Below are positions 27,324-36,997 of a stretch of DNA of 64,000 nucleotides, one piece after another (the stretch's first letter is position 1; every line of letters begins with the position of its first letter). The DNA is from Rathayibacter sp. VKM Ac-2754 (GTDB taxonomy: Bacteria; Actinomycetota; Actinomycetes; Actinomycetales; Microbacteriaceae), in assembly GCF_009807095.1 (NCBI RefSeq), contig NZ_WUCC01000007.1, positions 1-64,000 on the forward strand, given 5' to 3'. The notes beneath the pieces are model-generated. The model was given only the letters and a program-made list of their open reading frames with translations. It searched no databases and was not told the DNA's origin. The translations under genes were made by a program, and so were the position numbers.

Positions 27324-29063
27324 ATGACCCGGCTCTACAACGACCCGTCCGACTTCGCCGACGAGATGATCGACGGCTTCGTCGCCGCGAACCGCCGCTT
27401 CGTGCGGCGCGTGCAGGGAGGCGTGGTGCGCTCGACCGTGAGCGCACCCGGCTCGGTCGCGCTGGTGGTCGGCGGCGGCTCCGGCCACTACCCGGCCTTC
27501 GGCGGGCTGGTGGGACAGGGACTCGCCCACGGTGCGGCGATGGGGAACCTGTTCGCCTCGCCGTCGGCCCAGCAGGTGCACTCGGTCGCGAAGGCGGCCG
27601 AGCACGGCGGCGGTGTGCTGCTGAGCTACGGCAACTACGCGGGCGACGTGCTCCACTTCGACGCGGCCGAGCGGCGCCTCCGCGACGAGGGGATCGACGT
27701 GCGCACCGTGACGGTGACCGACGACATCTCGAGCGCCGCGCCGCACGAGAAGCACAAGCGCCGTGGCATCGCGGGCGATCTCACCGTCTTCAAGGTCGCC
27801 GGCGCCGCGGCCGAGGAGGGCGCGTCGCTCGACGAGGTCGAGCGGATCGCCGCCCTCGCCAACGAGCGCACCCGCTCGTTCGGCGTCGCGTTCTCGGGCT
27901 GCTCGCTGCCCGGCGCCGCCGAGCCGCTCTTCGAGGTGCCGGAGGGCCGCATGGCGGTCGGCATGGGCATCCACGGCGAGCCCGGCATCCGCGAGGACGA
28001 CGTGCCCTCGGCCGACGGTCTCGCCGAGCTGCTGGTCGAGTCGCTGCTCGCCGAGCGGCCCGAGGGGATCGAGGTGCTCGAGGGCGCCCGGCTCGTGGTG
28101 ATCCTCAACGGGCTCGGCTCGGTCAAGTACGAGGAGCTGTTCGTCGTCTACTCCGGAGTCGAGCGCCGCCTGCGCGCCCTCGGCATCGAGGTGCTCGAGC
28201 CCGAGGTCGGCGAGCTCGTCACGAGCTTCGACATGGCGGGCGTCTCGCTCACCTTCTTCTGGGTCGACGACGAGCTCGAGCGGCTCTGGGCGGCTCCGGC
28301 GGAGACGCCCGCCTACCGCAAGGGCGCCGTGCGCGCCGCGGCGTCGGTCGACGAGTCGGCGGAGGTGTCGGCCGGCCCGGTCGCGATCGGCGCGGCGTCC
28401 GCTGACTCCCGCGAGGCCGCTGCCACCGTGCTCGCCGCGCTCGAGGCGACGGAGCGCGTGATCGACGAGAACGCCGACGAGCTCGGCCGGATCGACGCGG
28501 TCGCCGGAGACGGCGATCACGGCATCGGCATGCAGCGCGGTGTGCGTGCGGCCGTCGCCGCCGCCCGCTCGGCCCTCGAGGCGGGCGCGGGGTCGGGCAC
28601 GGTGCTCGCCCACGCGGGCGACGCCTGGTCGGACCGGGCCGGCGGCACCTCCGGAGCCCTCTGGGGCGCGGCCCTCGACGCCGTCGGCGCGGCCCTCGGC
28701 GACATCGAGCGGCCCACCGCGGAGTCGGTGCTCGCGGGAGTCGAGGGGGCGCGCACGGCGATCCTCGCCTTCGGCGCGACTCCGGGGGACAAGACGATGG
28801 TCGACTCGCTCGTGCCGTTCGCCGACGTGCTCGGTGCCCAGGTCGATGCCGGTGCACCGCTCGCGGAGGCCTGGCGTGACGCCGCCCTCGCCTGCACCGG
28901 AGCCGCCGCCGCCACCGCGCAGCTGCTGCCGAAGATGGGCCGCGCGCGCCCCCACGCCGAGAAGAGCCTCGGGACACCGGACGCCGGAGCCCACTCGCTC
29001 GCGCTGATCGTCACCGCCATCGGCGCGGTGCTGGCCGAGAACGACTCCCGCACCGGCGCGTAG
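27324..29063 (+). CDS. lerK: L-erythrulose 1-kinase (DAK family)
   Basis: The 579-residue fused DhaK-DhaL kinase phosphorylates a short ketose. The DhaK part (about 1-330) has GGGSGHYPAFGGLVG and the covalent substrate-binding His217 in GIHGEPG. The DhaL part (about 370-575) has AGDGDHGIGMQRG, whose Asp residues bind Mg-ATP, and GGTSGALWG. The family includes dihydroxyacetone kinase and L-erythrulose kinase. The next two genes (DerI and LerI types) and the decarboxylase point to L-erythrulose, but dihydroxyacetone cannot be excluded from sequence. Confidence 0.8.
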   Translation: MTRLYNDPSDFADEMIDGFVAANRRFVRRVQGGVVRSTVSAPGSVALVVGGGSGHYPAFGGLVGQGLAHGAAMGNLFASPSAQQVHSVAKAAEHGGGVLLSYGNYAGDVLHFDAAERRLRDEGIDVRTVTVTDDISSAAPHEKHKRRGIAGDLTVFKVAGAAAEEGASLDEVERIAALANERTRSFGVAFSGCSLPGAAEPLFEVPEGRMAVGMGIHGEPGIREDDVPSADGLAELLVESLLAERPEGIEVLEGARLVVILNGLGSVKYEELFVVYSGVERRLRALGIEVLEPEVGELVTSFDMAGVSLTFFWVDDELERLWAAPAETPAYRKGAVRAAASVDESAEVSAGPVAIGAASADSREAAATVLAALEATERVIDENADELGRIDAVAGDGDHGIGMQRGVRAAVAAARSALEAGAGSGTVLAHAGDAWSDRAGGTSGALWGAALDAVGAALGDIERPTAESVLAGVEGARTAILAFGATPGDKTMVDSLVPFADVLGAQVDAGAPLAEAWRDAALACTGAAAATAQLLPKMGRARPHAEKSLGTPDAGAHSLALIVTAIGAVLAENDSRTGA

Positions 29064-29105
29064 CGTCGACACCGAACCCTTTCTGACAGCACGAGGAGAA
29101 CACCC

Positions 29106-29606
29106 ATGAGCGCACCGTTCCGCCTGGTCGTCGGCTCCGACGACGCCGGCTTCGACTACAAGCAGATCATCAAGTCCGACCTCGAGAAGGACTCCCGCGT
29201 CGCGAGCGTCGTCGACGTCGGGGTCGACGCGGAGTCGCACACGCCCTACCCGAGCGTCGCCATCGCGGCGGCCGAGATGGTCGCGCGGGGCGAGGCCGAC
29301 CGTGCGATCCTGATCTGCGGCACCGGGCTCGGAGTCGCGATCGCCGCGAACAAGGTGGCGGGCATCCGCGCCGTCACGGCGCACGACTCGTTCTCGGTCG
29401 AGCGCTCGATCCTCTCGAACGACGCGCAGGTGCTCTGCATGGGCCAGCGCGTCGTCGGCATCGAGCTCGCCCGCCGCCTCGCGAAGGAGTGGCTGGGCTA
29501 CGAGTTCGACACGTCGAGCGCCTCCGCCGAGAAGGTCCGCGTCATCGAGGCGTACGAGGCGGGACACCCGGTCGACGCCGCCGCCGCATCGCCCTCGTCG
29601 TGCTGA
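29106..29606 (+). CDS. derI: D-erythrulose 4-phosphate isomerase (RpiB family)
   Basis: The 166-residue LacAB/RpiB-fold isomerase has the N-terminal phosphate/ring-opening segment [10 protein letters not shown] (10-19) and the active-site loop [16 protein letters not shown] with Cys71, followed by [14 protein letters not shown]. RpiB homologues beside LerK and LerI convert D-erythrulose 4-phosphate to D-erythrose 4-phosphate, which enters the pentose phosphate pathway. Ribose 5-phosphate isomerase activity is the sequence-level alternative. A GAGGAG precedes the ATG. Its stop overlaps the GTG of the TIM-like gene. Confidence 0.82.
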   Translation: MSAPFRLVVGSDDAGFDYKQIIKSDLEKDSRVASVVDVGVDAESHTPYPSVAIAAAEMVARGEADRAILICGTGLGVAIAANKVAGIRAVTAHDSFSVERSILSNDAQVLCMGQRVVGIELARRLAKEWLGYEFDTSSASAEKVRVIEAYEAGHPVDAAAASPSSC

Positions 29607-30400
29607 CCACGGCGGCGGGACCGGCGCCCGCCTTCACGATCGGCGTGAGCCTGAAGATGTACTTCGGGCACGCGCGCACGCTCGACTGGGCGCGCACCGT
29701 CGCCGAGCTGGCGCGGACGCATCCGGCGATCACCTCCGGCACGGTCGAGCTGTTCGTCGTGCCGACGTTCCCCTCGCTCGTGCCGGTCAGCGCCCTCGCG
29801 GACGAGGCGGGCATCGCCCTCGGCGCCCAGGACCTGTTCTGGGAGGACGCGGGAGCGTTCACCGGCGAGGTCAGCGGAGCCGAGCTGCGCGAGGTCGGCT
29901 GCCGGCTGGTCGAGATCGGCCACGCCGAGCGCCGCGCCCTCTTCGGCGACGACGAGGAGCGGATCCGCCTCAAGGTCGCCGCGGCGTTCCGCAACGACCT
30001 CGTCCCGCTGCTCTGCGTCGGCGAGACCGAGCGCGGGAGCGTCGAGGACGCGGTCGCGCTCGTGCTCGCGCAGATCACCTCCGCGCTCGAGACGGCCGAC
30101 GGGGCGGGAGCCCTCGGCCCGGTGCTCGCGGCCTACGAGCCGGTCTGGGCGATCGGCGCTCCCGAGCCCGCCGAGCCGGCGTTCATCGCGGGAGTGGTCA
30201 CGGCTCTCGAGGAGGCGCTCACCGCGCTCCCGGGCCGCGCCGGCAGCCGCGTGATCTACGGCGGCAGCGCCGGGCCCGGCCTGCTGACCGCGCTCGAGGG
30301 GCGCGTGCCCGGCCTCTTCCTCGGCCGCTTCGCGCACGACCCGGAGGCGGTGCGCAGCATCCTCGACGAGGCGCACGCGCTCGCGGAGGCCAGGCCATGA
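29600..30400 (+). CDS. lerI: L-erythrulose 1-phosphate isomerase (TIM family)
   Basis: A 266-residue triosephosphate isomerase-like barrel with the catalytic set Lys19 (SLKMYFG), His108 (EIGHAERR) and Glu180 ([10 protein letters not shown]), plus the phosphate-loop YGGSAGPG. It differs from housekeeping TpiA in SLK for NWK and in its shortened N-terminus, as in LerI/EryH, which interconvert L-erythrulose 1-phosphate and D-erythrulose 4-phosphate. The GTG at 29600 overlaps the derI stop by 7 bases, giving tight coupling. It overlaps the next gene by ATGA. Confidence 0.85.
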   Translation: MLTTAAGPAPAFTIGVSLKMYFGHARTLDWARTVAELARTHPAITSGTVELFVVPTFPSLVPVSALADEAGIALGAQDLFWEDAGAFTGEVSGAELREVGCRLVEIGHAERRALFGDDEERIRLKVAAAFRNDLVPLLCVGETERGSVEDAVALVLAQITSALETADGAGALGPVLAAYEPVWAIGAPEPAEPAFIAGVVTALEEALTALPGRAGSRVIYGGSAGPGLLTALEGRVPGLFLGRFAHDPEAVRSILDEAHALAEARP

Positions 30401-31212
30401 TCGGGCTGAGCAGCTACGCGTTCTTCTGGCGCTCCTCCGACCGCGTGCCCGAGCCGCTGGGCATCGAGGACATGGTGCGCGAGACCGCCGCGCTCGGCGT
30501 CGAGCTGCTGCAGCTCTGCGACGTCCCGGTGATCGAGGACTTCGACGCCGAGCGCCTCGAAGCGCTGCGCGCGCTCGCCGCCGCCGAGGGCGTCGCCCTC
30601 GAGCTCGGCACCCGCGGCACGGATCCGGAGCACCTGCGGCGCTACCTCCGCCTGGCGGCGGCTCTCGACGTGACGCTGCTGCGCAGCATGTGGACGTCGG
30701 GGGAGGACCGGCCTGACCGCGAGGAGACGCTGCGCCGCCTCCGCGAGATCGGCCCGGAGCTCGAGGCGGCCGGGGTGACCCTGGCCCTCGAGACCTACGA
30801 GCAGGTGAGCACGGCCGCCCTGGTCGACGTCATCGCGACGCTCGATGACCCGCGGATCCGCATCTGCCTCGACCCCGCGAACACCGTCGCGAACCTCGAG
30901 CTGCCGGCCGACGTGACCGAGCTCTGCGCCCCCTACGTCGCCAACTGGCACGTCAAGGACTTCGACTTCAGCCGCAACCCCGGCTGGGTGGGTTTCGTGT
31001 ACACCGGCACGGCGCTCGGCGACGGCCGCCTCGACTACGACGGCATGCTCGCGCTGCTCGACCCCGACGCCCGCGGCATCCACCAGATCATCGAGTTCTG
31101 GCTCCCCTGGCAGGACACCGTCCCCGCCGCGGAGCAGGCACTCGTCACCACCCGGCTCGAAGCCGAGTGGACCACTCGCACTCTCGACCACCTGAGGAGA
31201 AGGAACCCATGA
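30397..31212 (+). CDS. oiaC: 3-oxo-isoapionate decarboxylase-like TIM-barrel protein (OiaC)
   Basis: A 271-residue xylose-isomerase-like barrel with the expected metal ligands Glu132 (LALETYEQ), Asp159 (ICLDPANTV), His185 (NWHVKDFDF) and Glu233 (IIEFWLPW). In D-apionate catabolism OiaC decarboxylates 3-oxo-isoapionate to L-erythrulose, which is the substrate of the kinase encoded three genes upstream. The fold is shared with many epimerases, so assignment rests on context with ApnO and LerK. It overlaps both neighbours by ATGA. Confidence 0.75.
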   Translation: MIGLSSYAFFWRSSDRVPEPLGIEDMVRETAALGVELLQLCDVPVIEDFDAERLEALRALAAAEGVALELGTRGTDPEHLRRYLRLAAALDVTLLRSMWTSGEDRPDREETLRRLREIGPELEAAGVTLALETYEQVSTAALVDVIATLDDPRIRICLDPANTVANLELPADVTELCAPYVANWHVKDFDFSRNPGWVGFVYTGTALGDGRLDYDGMLALLDPDARGIHQIIEFWLPWQDTVPAAEQALVTTRLEAEWTTRTLDHLRRRNP

Positions 31213-32090
31213 CCGACACCACCCTTTCGGGCACCGCCGCCCCCGCCCTGACCGTCGCCGTGATCGGCGCCGGCGGCAAGATGGGCATGCGGGTCTCGAA
31301 CAACCTGCAGAAGTCCGCCTACACCGCCCTCTACTCCGAGGCCTCGCCCGCCGGCCAGGAGCGCACCCGCGAGGCCGGCCGCGAGATCACCTCGACGCCC
31401 GACGCCGTCGCGAACGCCGACGTCGTCATCCTCGCCGTCCCCGACGTCGTGCTCGGCGCGGTCTCGGAGGACGTCATCCCGCAGATGAAGTCGGGCGCCA
31501 TCATCCTGACGCTCGACCCCGCCGCGGCCTACGCGGGGCTCCTCGCGAAGCGCGAGGACATCCACTACGCGGTGGCGCACCCGTGCCACCCGTCGGTGTT
31601 CCTCGAGCGCACCACTCCGGAGGAGTGGGCCGACACGTTCGGCGGCATCGCGGCGCCGCAGGAGGTCGTCGCGGCCCTCGAGGAGGCGGACGACGACGTG
31701 CGCGCGATCGCCGAGGGCGTCATCTCGACGATCTACGCGCCCGTCATCGCCGTGCACTGGGTCACCGTCAAGCAGCTCGCCGTGCTCGAGCCGACGCTGG
31801 TCGAGACCATCGCCTGCATGGTGGGCGAGTTCCTCAAGGAGGCGCTCGACGAGACCGTCAACGGCGTCGGCGTGCCCTACGAGGCCGCTCGCGCGATGCT
31901 CTACGGCCACACCTGGATCGCGCTGACCAACGGCCTGCGCGGGTCGAACCCGTTCTCGGAGGCGTGCCACATCGCGATGGGCTACGGCCGCGAGGCGCTG
32001 ATCAAGGACGACTGGAAGAAGATCTTCGACGACTCCGAGCTCGACTCGGTCATCGCGAAGATGCTGAAGATCGACGCCGTCAAGCGCTGA
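31209..32090 (+). CDS. apnO: D-apionate oxidoisomerase-like dehydrogenase (ApnO)
   Basis: The 293-residue protein has a Rossmann NAD-binding motif VIGAGGKMGMRVSNN (18-32) and a 6-phosphogluconate-dehydrogenase-like helical C-terminus. VAHPCHPSVF and VNGVGVPYEAARAM are conserved-looking active-site segments. The closest remembered family is ApnO, which oxidises and rearranges D-apionate to 3-oxo-isoapionate in a ketol-acid reductoisomerase-like reaction. This gives the substrate for the decarboxylase encoded just upstream. It is the last gene of the operon, with GAGAAGGAACCC before the ATG, followed by a long palindrome. Confidence 0.75.
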   Translation: MTDTTLSGTAAPALTVAVIGAGGKMGMRVSNNLQKSAYTALYSEASPAGQERTREAGREITSTPDAVANADVVILAVPDVVLGAVSEDVIPQMKSGAIILTLDPAAAYAGLLAKREDIHYAVAHPCHPSVFLERTTPEEWADTFGGIAAPQEVVAALEEADDDVRAIAEGVISTIYAPVIAVHWVTVKQLAVLEPTLVETIACMVGEFLKEALDETVNGVGVPYEAARAMLYGHTWIALTNGLRGSNPFSEACHIAMGYGREALIKDDWKKIFDDSELDSVIAKMLKIDAVKR

Positions 32091-32128
32091 TCCCGGGACG
32101 GCTCGTGTGGAGACGCGCGAGCTGACCC

Positions 32129-32259
32129 TGCTGATCGAGCCCGCAGCCCGCGGAGCGGGCGTATCGAGATCCACATGCTTCGGAAGAGGGTCCGCAGACC
32201 CGCTCTCCGACGCTGGTGGGTCTCGATGCGCCCCTTCGGGGCTGCGGGCTCGACCAGCA
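32129..32259. repeat. 131-bp nested imperfect palindrome between convergent genes
   Basis: The outer arm 32129-32174 (TGCTGATCGAGCCCGCAGCCC... ending GATCCAC) pairs imperfectly with 32216-32259 (GTGGGTCTCGATGCG... ending CGACCAGCA). An inner hairpin pairs GGAAGAGGGTC with GACCCGCTCTCC. Its 3' end sequence recurs alone at 7068-7082. From memory, similar GGTCGAG...CTCGACC elements are scattered in Microbacteriaceae genomes between convergent genes. It may terminate transcription from both sides. Confidence 0.85.
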
Positions 32260-32284
32260 TGTCGGGGCGCTCCCCGCATCGCGG

Positions 32285-33289
32285 CTAGAGGCGGACGAGC
32301 ATCTTGCCGGTGTTGCCGCCGCGCATCATCGAGAGGAGCGCATCGACCGCGTTCTCGATGCCGTCCACGATCGTCTCGTCGTAGGCGATCCGGCCCTCGG
32401 CGAACCAGTCGGCCATCAGCCGGTCGAACTCGGGCGCGTGGTCGAGGTAGCCGCCCAGCGTGAAGCCGCGGAGGGTGAGGCCGCGGGTGATGACGTTCGA
32501 CATGTTGTCGGGGCCGGCCGGCCTGTCGGTGCTGTTGTAGCCGGCGATGGCGCCGCAGAGCGCCGCGCGCCCACCGTCGCGGAACGCGTCGAGCGCGGCC
32601 TCGAGGTGGTCGCCTCCGACGTTGTCGAAGTAGACGTCGATGCCGTCGGGTGCCGCCGCGGCGAGCTGCTCGCGCACCGGAGCCGCGTGGTAGTCGAACG
32701 CGGAGTCGTAGCCGTACTTCTCGGTGAGCAGCGCGACCTTCTCCGCGGAGCCCGCGGATCCGATCACGCGGGAGGCCCCCAGGAGGCGCGCGATCTGCCC
32801 GGCGGCCGAGCCGACCGCTCCCGCGGCGCCCGAGACGAAGACGGTGTCGCCCTCCTTCATCCCCGCGATCGCGGTGAGGCCGACGTAGGCGGTGAGCCCG
32901 GTCATGCCGAGGACGCCGAGCCGGAGCGACAGCGGAGCGCCCGGGATCTCGTCGACGACCCGGAACTGCGACGCGGGCGCCTGCGCGATGTCGCGCCAGC
33001 CGAGCTGGTGCAGCACGACGCTGCCGACCGGGATCGAGGGGACGGCCGAGGCGGTCACCCGGCCGATCGCGCCGCCGGTCATCGTCTCGCCGAGAGCGTA
33101 GGGCGGGCTGTAGCTCTTCACGTCGTTCATGCGGCCGCGCATGTAGGGGTCGACCGAGACGAACTCGTTCGCGACGCGGATCTCGCCGTCGGCGGGCTCG
33201 TCGTAGTGGACCTCGGCGGTGCGGAAGTCGTCGGCGACGGGCCAGCCGTCGGGACGGCGGACGAGCTGGATCTGAGTGCTGGTGATCAT
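32285..33289 (-). CDS. NADP-dependent medium-chain reductase (CurA/leukotriene B4 dehydrogenase-like)
   Basis: The 334-residue MDR protein lacks structural zinc ligands. It has VSVDPYMRGRM near the N-terminus, the nucleotide-binding VFVSGAAGAVGSAAGQIARLLG (about 147-168), FDNVGGDHLEAALD, and NTGKMLVRL at the C-terminus. Such enzymes reduce the double bond of enones with NADPH. It lies downstream of the DUF1304 gene on the same strand (25 bases), opposite a TetR gene that could control both. Substrate unknown. Confidence 0.88.
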   Translation of the reverse strand: MITSTQIQLVRRPDGWPVADDFRTAEVHYDEPADGEIRVANEFVSVDPYMRGRMNDVKSYSPPYALGETMTGGAIGRVTASAVPSIPVGSVVLHQLGWRDIAQAPASQFRVVDEIPGAPLSLRLGVLGMTGLTAYVGLTAIAGMKEGDTVFVSGAAGAVGSAAGQIARLLGASRVIGSAGSAEKVALLTEKYGYDSAFDYHAAPVREQLAAAAPDGIDVYFDNVGGDHLEAALDAFRDGGRAALCGAIAGYNSTDRPAGPDNMSNVITRGLTLRGFTLGGYLDHAPEFDRLMADWFAEGRIAYDETIVDGIENAVDALLSMMRGGNTGKMLVRL

Positions 33290-33314
33290 GGGGCCTTTCG
33301 GGGTGGGTGGCGGG

Positions 33315-33704
33315 TCAGGAGGCGAGGATGCCGATCGCGAGGGCGATCGCCGCGAGCAGACCCGGGGTCATCTGGGTCAGCGCGGCCCGGCGCTTCGCAG
33401 GGGAGGAGAGCAGGAGGACCAGCGCGGCCCCGACCATCGAGCCGGTGCCGGTGAAGACCAGTGCGGCACCGACGGCGGTCGCCCCGGAGGCGAGGGCCGA
33501 GACTCCGATGATCGTCACGATCGCGAGGAACAGGTTGTAGAAGCCCTGGTTGAACGCGAGCTCCTTAGTGGCCTCGGCCTCGCCCGGAGTCGTGCCGAAG
33601 GTCGAGCGGGCACGCGGAGTCGTCCAGAGCAACGACTCGAGCACGAAGATGTAGACGTGCAGCAGGGCGGCGATCGCCGCGAGCACGAGTCCGATGACGA
33701 TCAC
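33315..33704 (-). CDS. DUF1304 membrane protein
   Basis: The 129-residue, four-helix membrane protein matches DUF1304: AALLHVYIFVLESLLWTTPRAR at about 14-35, then NQGFYNLFLAIVTIIGVSA and two further hydrophobic helices. The GTG start (CAC at 33702-33704) is chosen because GGAGG lies just upstream and the first helix starts immediately. Long in-frame upstream sequence is the antisense of the TetR gene. It is divergent from the TetR gene, with 89 bases between. Function unknown. Confidence 0.85.
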   Translation of the reverse strand: MIVIGLVLAAIAALLHVYIFVLESLLWTTPRARSTFGTTPGEAEATKELAFNQGFYNLFLAIVTIIGVSALASGATAVGAALVFTGTGSMVGAALVLLLSSPAKRRAALTQMTPGLLAAIALAIGILAS

Positions 33705-33733
33705 GGGGCCTCCTGGTGGTGGACCGGCTGCTG

Positions 33734-33780
33734 TTTGTGTACCGGCTGTTCCACAATATACTGGATCGAGCGTTACACAA
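33734..33780 (+). promoter_or_regulatory. TetR-gene promoter with inverted repeats
   Basis: TTTGTG (33734-33739) and TATACT (33757-33762) are spaced by 17 bases. TTGTG (33735) and CACAA (33752-33756) form an inverted pair that covers the -35 and abuts the -10. A second copy, TTACACAA, lies at 33773-33780. This fits autoregulation and control of the divergent DUF1304-MDR pair by the TetR protein. Confidence 0.5.
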
Positions 33781-33793
33781 CCAGGGAGGTGCG

Positions 33794-34384
33794 ATGGGCC
33801 GGCTGCAGAGCTTCGAGACCGATGCGGTCGTCCGCGCCGCGCGCGCCGTGTTCTGGGAGCGCGGCTTCGAGGAGGCGTCGCTCCCCGAGCTCGAGTCGGC
33901 GACGGGAGTCGGCCGCTCGAGCCTGTATCACGCGTTCGGCAGCAAGCGCGGACTGTTCGACGTCGCGGTGCAGAGCTACCTCGACGAGGTGGTGCGGCCT
34001 CGGCTGGCGCCGCTCGTGACGGGAGTCGTCGCCTCCGGTGCGCTCGAGACCTACTTCGCGGGGCTGCGCGGCGCCCTCGCCGACGCGGCGTCGATCTCGG
34101 CGCGGAGCGGGTGCCTCCTCCTGAACGCCGCCGGGGCGCCGATCGCGCGCGACGAGGCCGTGCGCGAGGTGATCGCCGACTACCGCGCCGAGCTGCTGGC
34201 CGCGATGCGGGCGGGGGCGGAGGCGCGATGGCCCCGCGCCTCCGCCGACCGCCTGGCGCAGCAGGCCGACGTTCTGGTGTCGCTGCTGGTCGCGGCGCTG
34301 GTGCTGGCGCGCGTCGACTCCGTGCAAGCGGTGGCGACGGTGGACGCGGCGCTGACTCTGGTTCGGGCGCCGCTCGCCTCCTGA
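33794..34384 (+). CDS. TetR/AcrR-family transcriptional regulator
   Basis: The 196-residue protein has a TetR HTH at about 8-55 (AARAVFWERGFEEASLPELESATGVGRSSLYHAFGSKRGLF). The C-terminal domain (SGCLLLNAAG around 112, then all-helical) resembles regulators of oxidative or electrophile-response reductases. The ATG at 33794 is chosen because GGGAGGTGCG is upstream and the HTH begins 10 residues later; an in-frame ATG at 33716 lies within the promoter. The divergent DUF1304 and MDR reductase genes are the probable targets. Confidence 0.87.
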   Translation: MGRLQSFETDAVVRAARAVFWERGFEEASLPELESATGVGRSSLYHAFGSKRGLFDVAVQSYLDEVVRPRLAPLVTGVVASGALETYFAGLRGALADAASISARSGCLLLNAAGAPIARDEAVREVIADYRAELLAAMRAGAEARWPRASADRLAQQADVLVSLLVAALVLARVDSVQAVATVDAALTLVRAPLAS

Positions 34385-34388
34385 CGCA

Positions 34389-34653
34389 CCTTCGGCTCGT
34401 GAAACCGCGTTCGGCTCGCGTGATTCGGCGATTCCTGCGAGCCGAACGGCTTTCTGCGAGCCGGAGGTCTGCTGGCGCGGAGGTCCGGCTCGTCAAACCT
34501 CGTTGGGCTCGCTCATGGCGGCGAATTCGGCGAGCCGAACCGGTTTCTGCGAGCCGGAGGTCTGCGGGCGCGGAGGTTCGGCTCGTGAGAACGGGTTCGG
34601 CTCGCGGCGATCAGCGGATTCGGCGAGCCGAACCGGTTCTCACGAGCCGGAGG
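34389..34653. repeat. Three tandem 93-bp palindromic units, TTCGGCTCG family
   Basis: CGGCTCGT, the left tip of each unit, begins at 34393, 34486 and 34579, an exact 93-base period. Each unit is a nested palindrome whose left half holds CGGCTCG twice and whose right half holds CGAGCC twice. In unit 3, TCGTGAGAAC and GTTCTCACGA pair perfectly, whereas units 1 and 2 have different paired inner segments. It fills the gap between the convergent TetR and argG genes. A related single copy is at 14022-14098. Confidence 0.88.
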
Positions 34654-34682
34654 TGCGTCAGCACGCCCGCGCGCACGACAGA

Positions 34683-34727
34683 AGCCCCCGTGCACACCCG
34701 ACCAGAGGAAGGGCGTGCACGGGGGCT
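34683..34727 (-). terminator. Strong hairpin terminator downstream of argG
   Basis: AGCCCCCGTGCAC (34683-34695) pairs perfectly with GTGCACGGGGGCT (34715-34727), and CCC/GGG extends the stem inward. It lies 16 bases beyond the argG stop and is symmetrical, so it may serve both directions. On the minus strand no U-rich tract follows. Confidence 0.75.
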
Positions 34728-34743
34728 CCAGTGGTGCAGGGTG

Positions 34744-36249
<1,506 letters not shown>

Positions 36250-36885
36250 TCAGGACCCGCCGCGCAGCCCCACCGCGGGCATCACGATCTCGTCGATCAG
36301 CGACACCAGGTAGTCGCGGTCGATCGGCTCGCGCAGCAGGAGCACCCGGTAGGCGACCATCGACGGCGAGATGAGCGCGATCAGCTCGACGTCGATGTCC
36401 GGAGCGATCTCGCCGCGGGCGATCGCTCGGCGCAGGAGGAAGCTGTTCGCCCGGGCGCGCGGCTCGACGATCGCGGCCCGGACCGCGTCGGAGAGGTCGG
36501 GCGCCTTCGAGATCATGGCGACGACTCCGGCCATGATCTGGAGCTTGCGCTCGGCGTCCTCCATCGTCCGGGGCTTGATCATCGCGACGAGGTCGCCGCG
36601 GAGCGTCCCCGTGTCGGGGAGCGCCGCCTCGGTCAGATCGGCGCCCTTCATGCAGGCGAGCGCCTCGACCACGAGCTCGGCCTTCGAGTCCCAGCGGCGG
36701 TAGAGCGTGGCCTTGCCGGCGCGGGCCCGGGCGGCGACCATGTCGATCGTCATGCCGTCGTAGCCCGTCTCCGCCAGGACGTCGAGCGCCGCGGTGAGGA
36801 TCTCGAGGTCGCGGTTCGGATCGCGGCGGCGGCCGGGTCGGGCCGGGGCGCCGGAGTCGATGGTCGGGGGAGGGGGCGGCATCAT
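36250..36885 (-). CDS. TetR-family regulator of the adjacent efflux pump
   Basis: The 211-residue protein has a Pro-rich N-terminal tail, a TetR HTH at about 25-72 (ILTAALDVLAETGYDGMTIDMVAARARAGKATLYRRWDSKAELV), and a TetR C-terminal domain with a long last helix pair. It is divergent from the DHA2-type MFS gene, with a palindrome between them, so it is the probable local repressor. The effector is unknown. Confidence 0.87.
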   Translation of the reverse strand: MMPPPPPTIDSGAPARPGRRRDPNRDLEILTAALDVLAETGYDGMTIDMVAARARAGKATLYRRWDSKAELVVEALACMKGADLTEAALPDTGTLRGDLVAMIKPRTMEDAERKLQIMAGVVAMISKAPDLSDAVRAAIVEPRARANSFLLRRAIARGEIAPDIDVELIALISPSMVAYRVLLLREPIDRDYLVSLIDEIVMPAVGLRGGS

Positions 36886-36954
36886 CGCGGCGTCTCCTGT
36901 CGGTCGGAGGCCGCCCGTGTGACGGCCACGTGAATTCTACGATGATTACTGAAC

Positions 36955-36975
36955 CGAGTAGTTCCGAAACTCTCG
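36955..36975. promoter_or_regulatory. Palindromic operator between TetR and MFS genes
   Basis: CGAGTAGTTCCGAAACTCTCG is an imperfect 21-base dyad (CGAG...GTT/AAC...CTCG) centred near 36965, about 33 bases before the MFS ATG. The placement and size fit a TetR-type operator. Confidence 0.5.
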
Positions 36976-36997
36976 AGTCTCGTATATGGTCTCCTCC

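Noticed and set aside
27324-29063. Housekeeping dihydroxyacetone kinase for glycerol use
   Set aside because: The kinase motif set alone allows it, but the operon partners (DerI, LerI, OiaC and ApnO types) and shared operator favour L-erythrulose; kept as an alternative in the entry.
25830-29567. Very long minus-strand ORF (over 1200 codons) across the MFS, lerK and derI genes
   Set aside because: Its Asp/Arg/Val-rich low-complexity product mirrors codon bias of the real genes opposite, which carry full catalytic motifs.
33315-34496. DUF1304 gene extended to a fused protein of over 390 residues
   Set aside because: The extra N-terminal part is antisense of the TetR gene and the palindromic repeats; GGAGG before the GTG at 33704 gives the normal family size.
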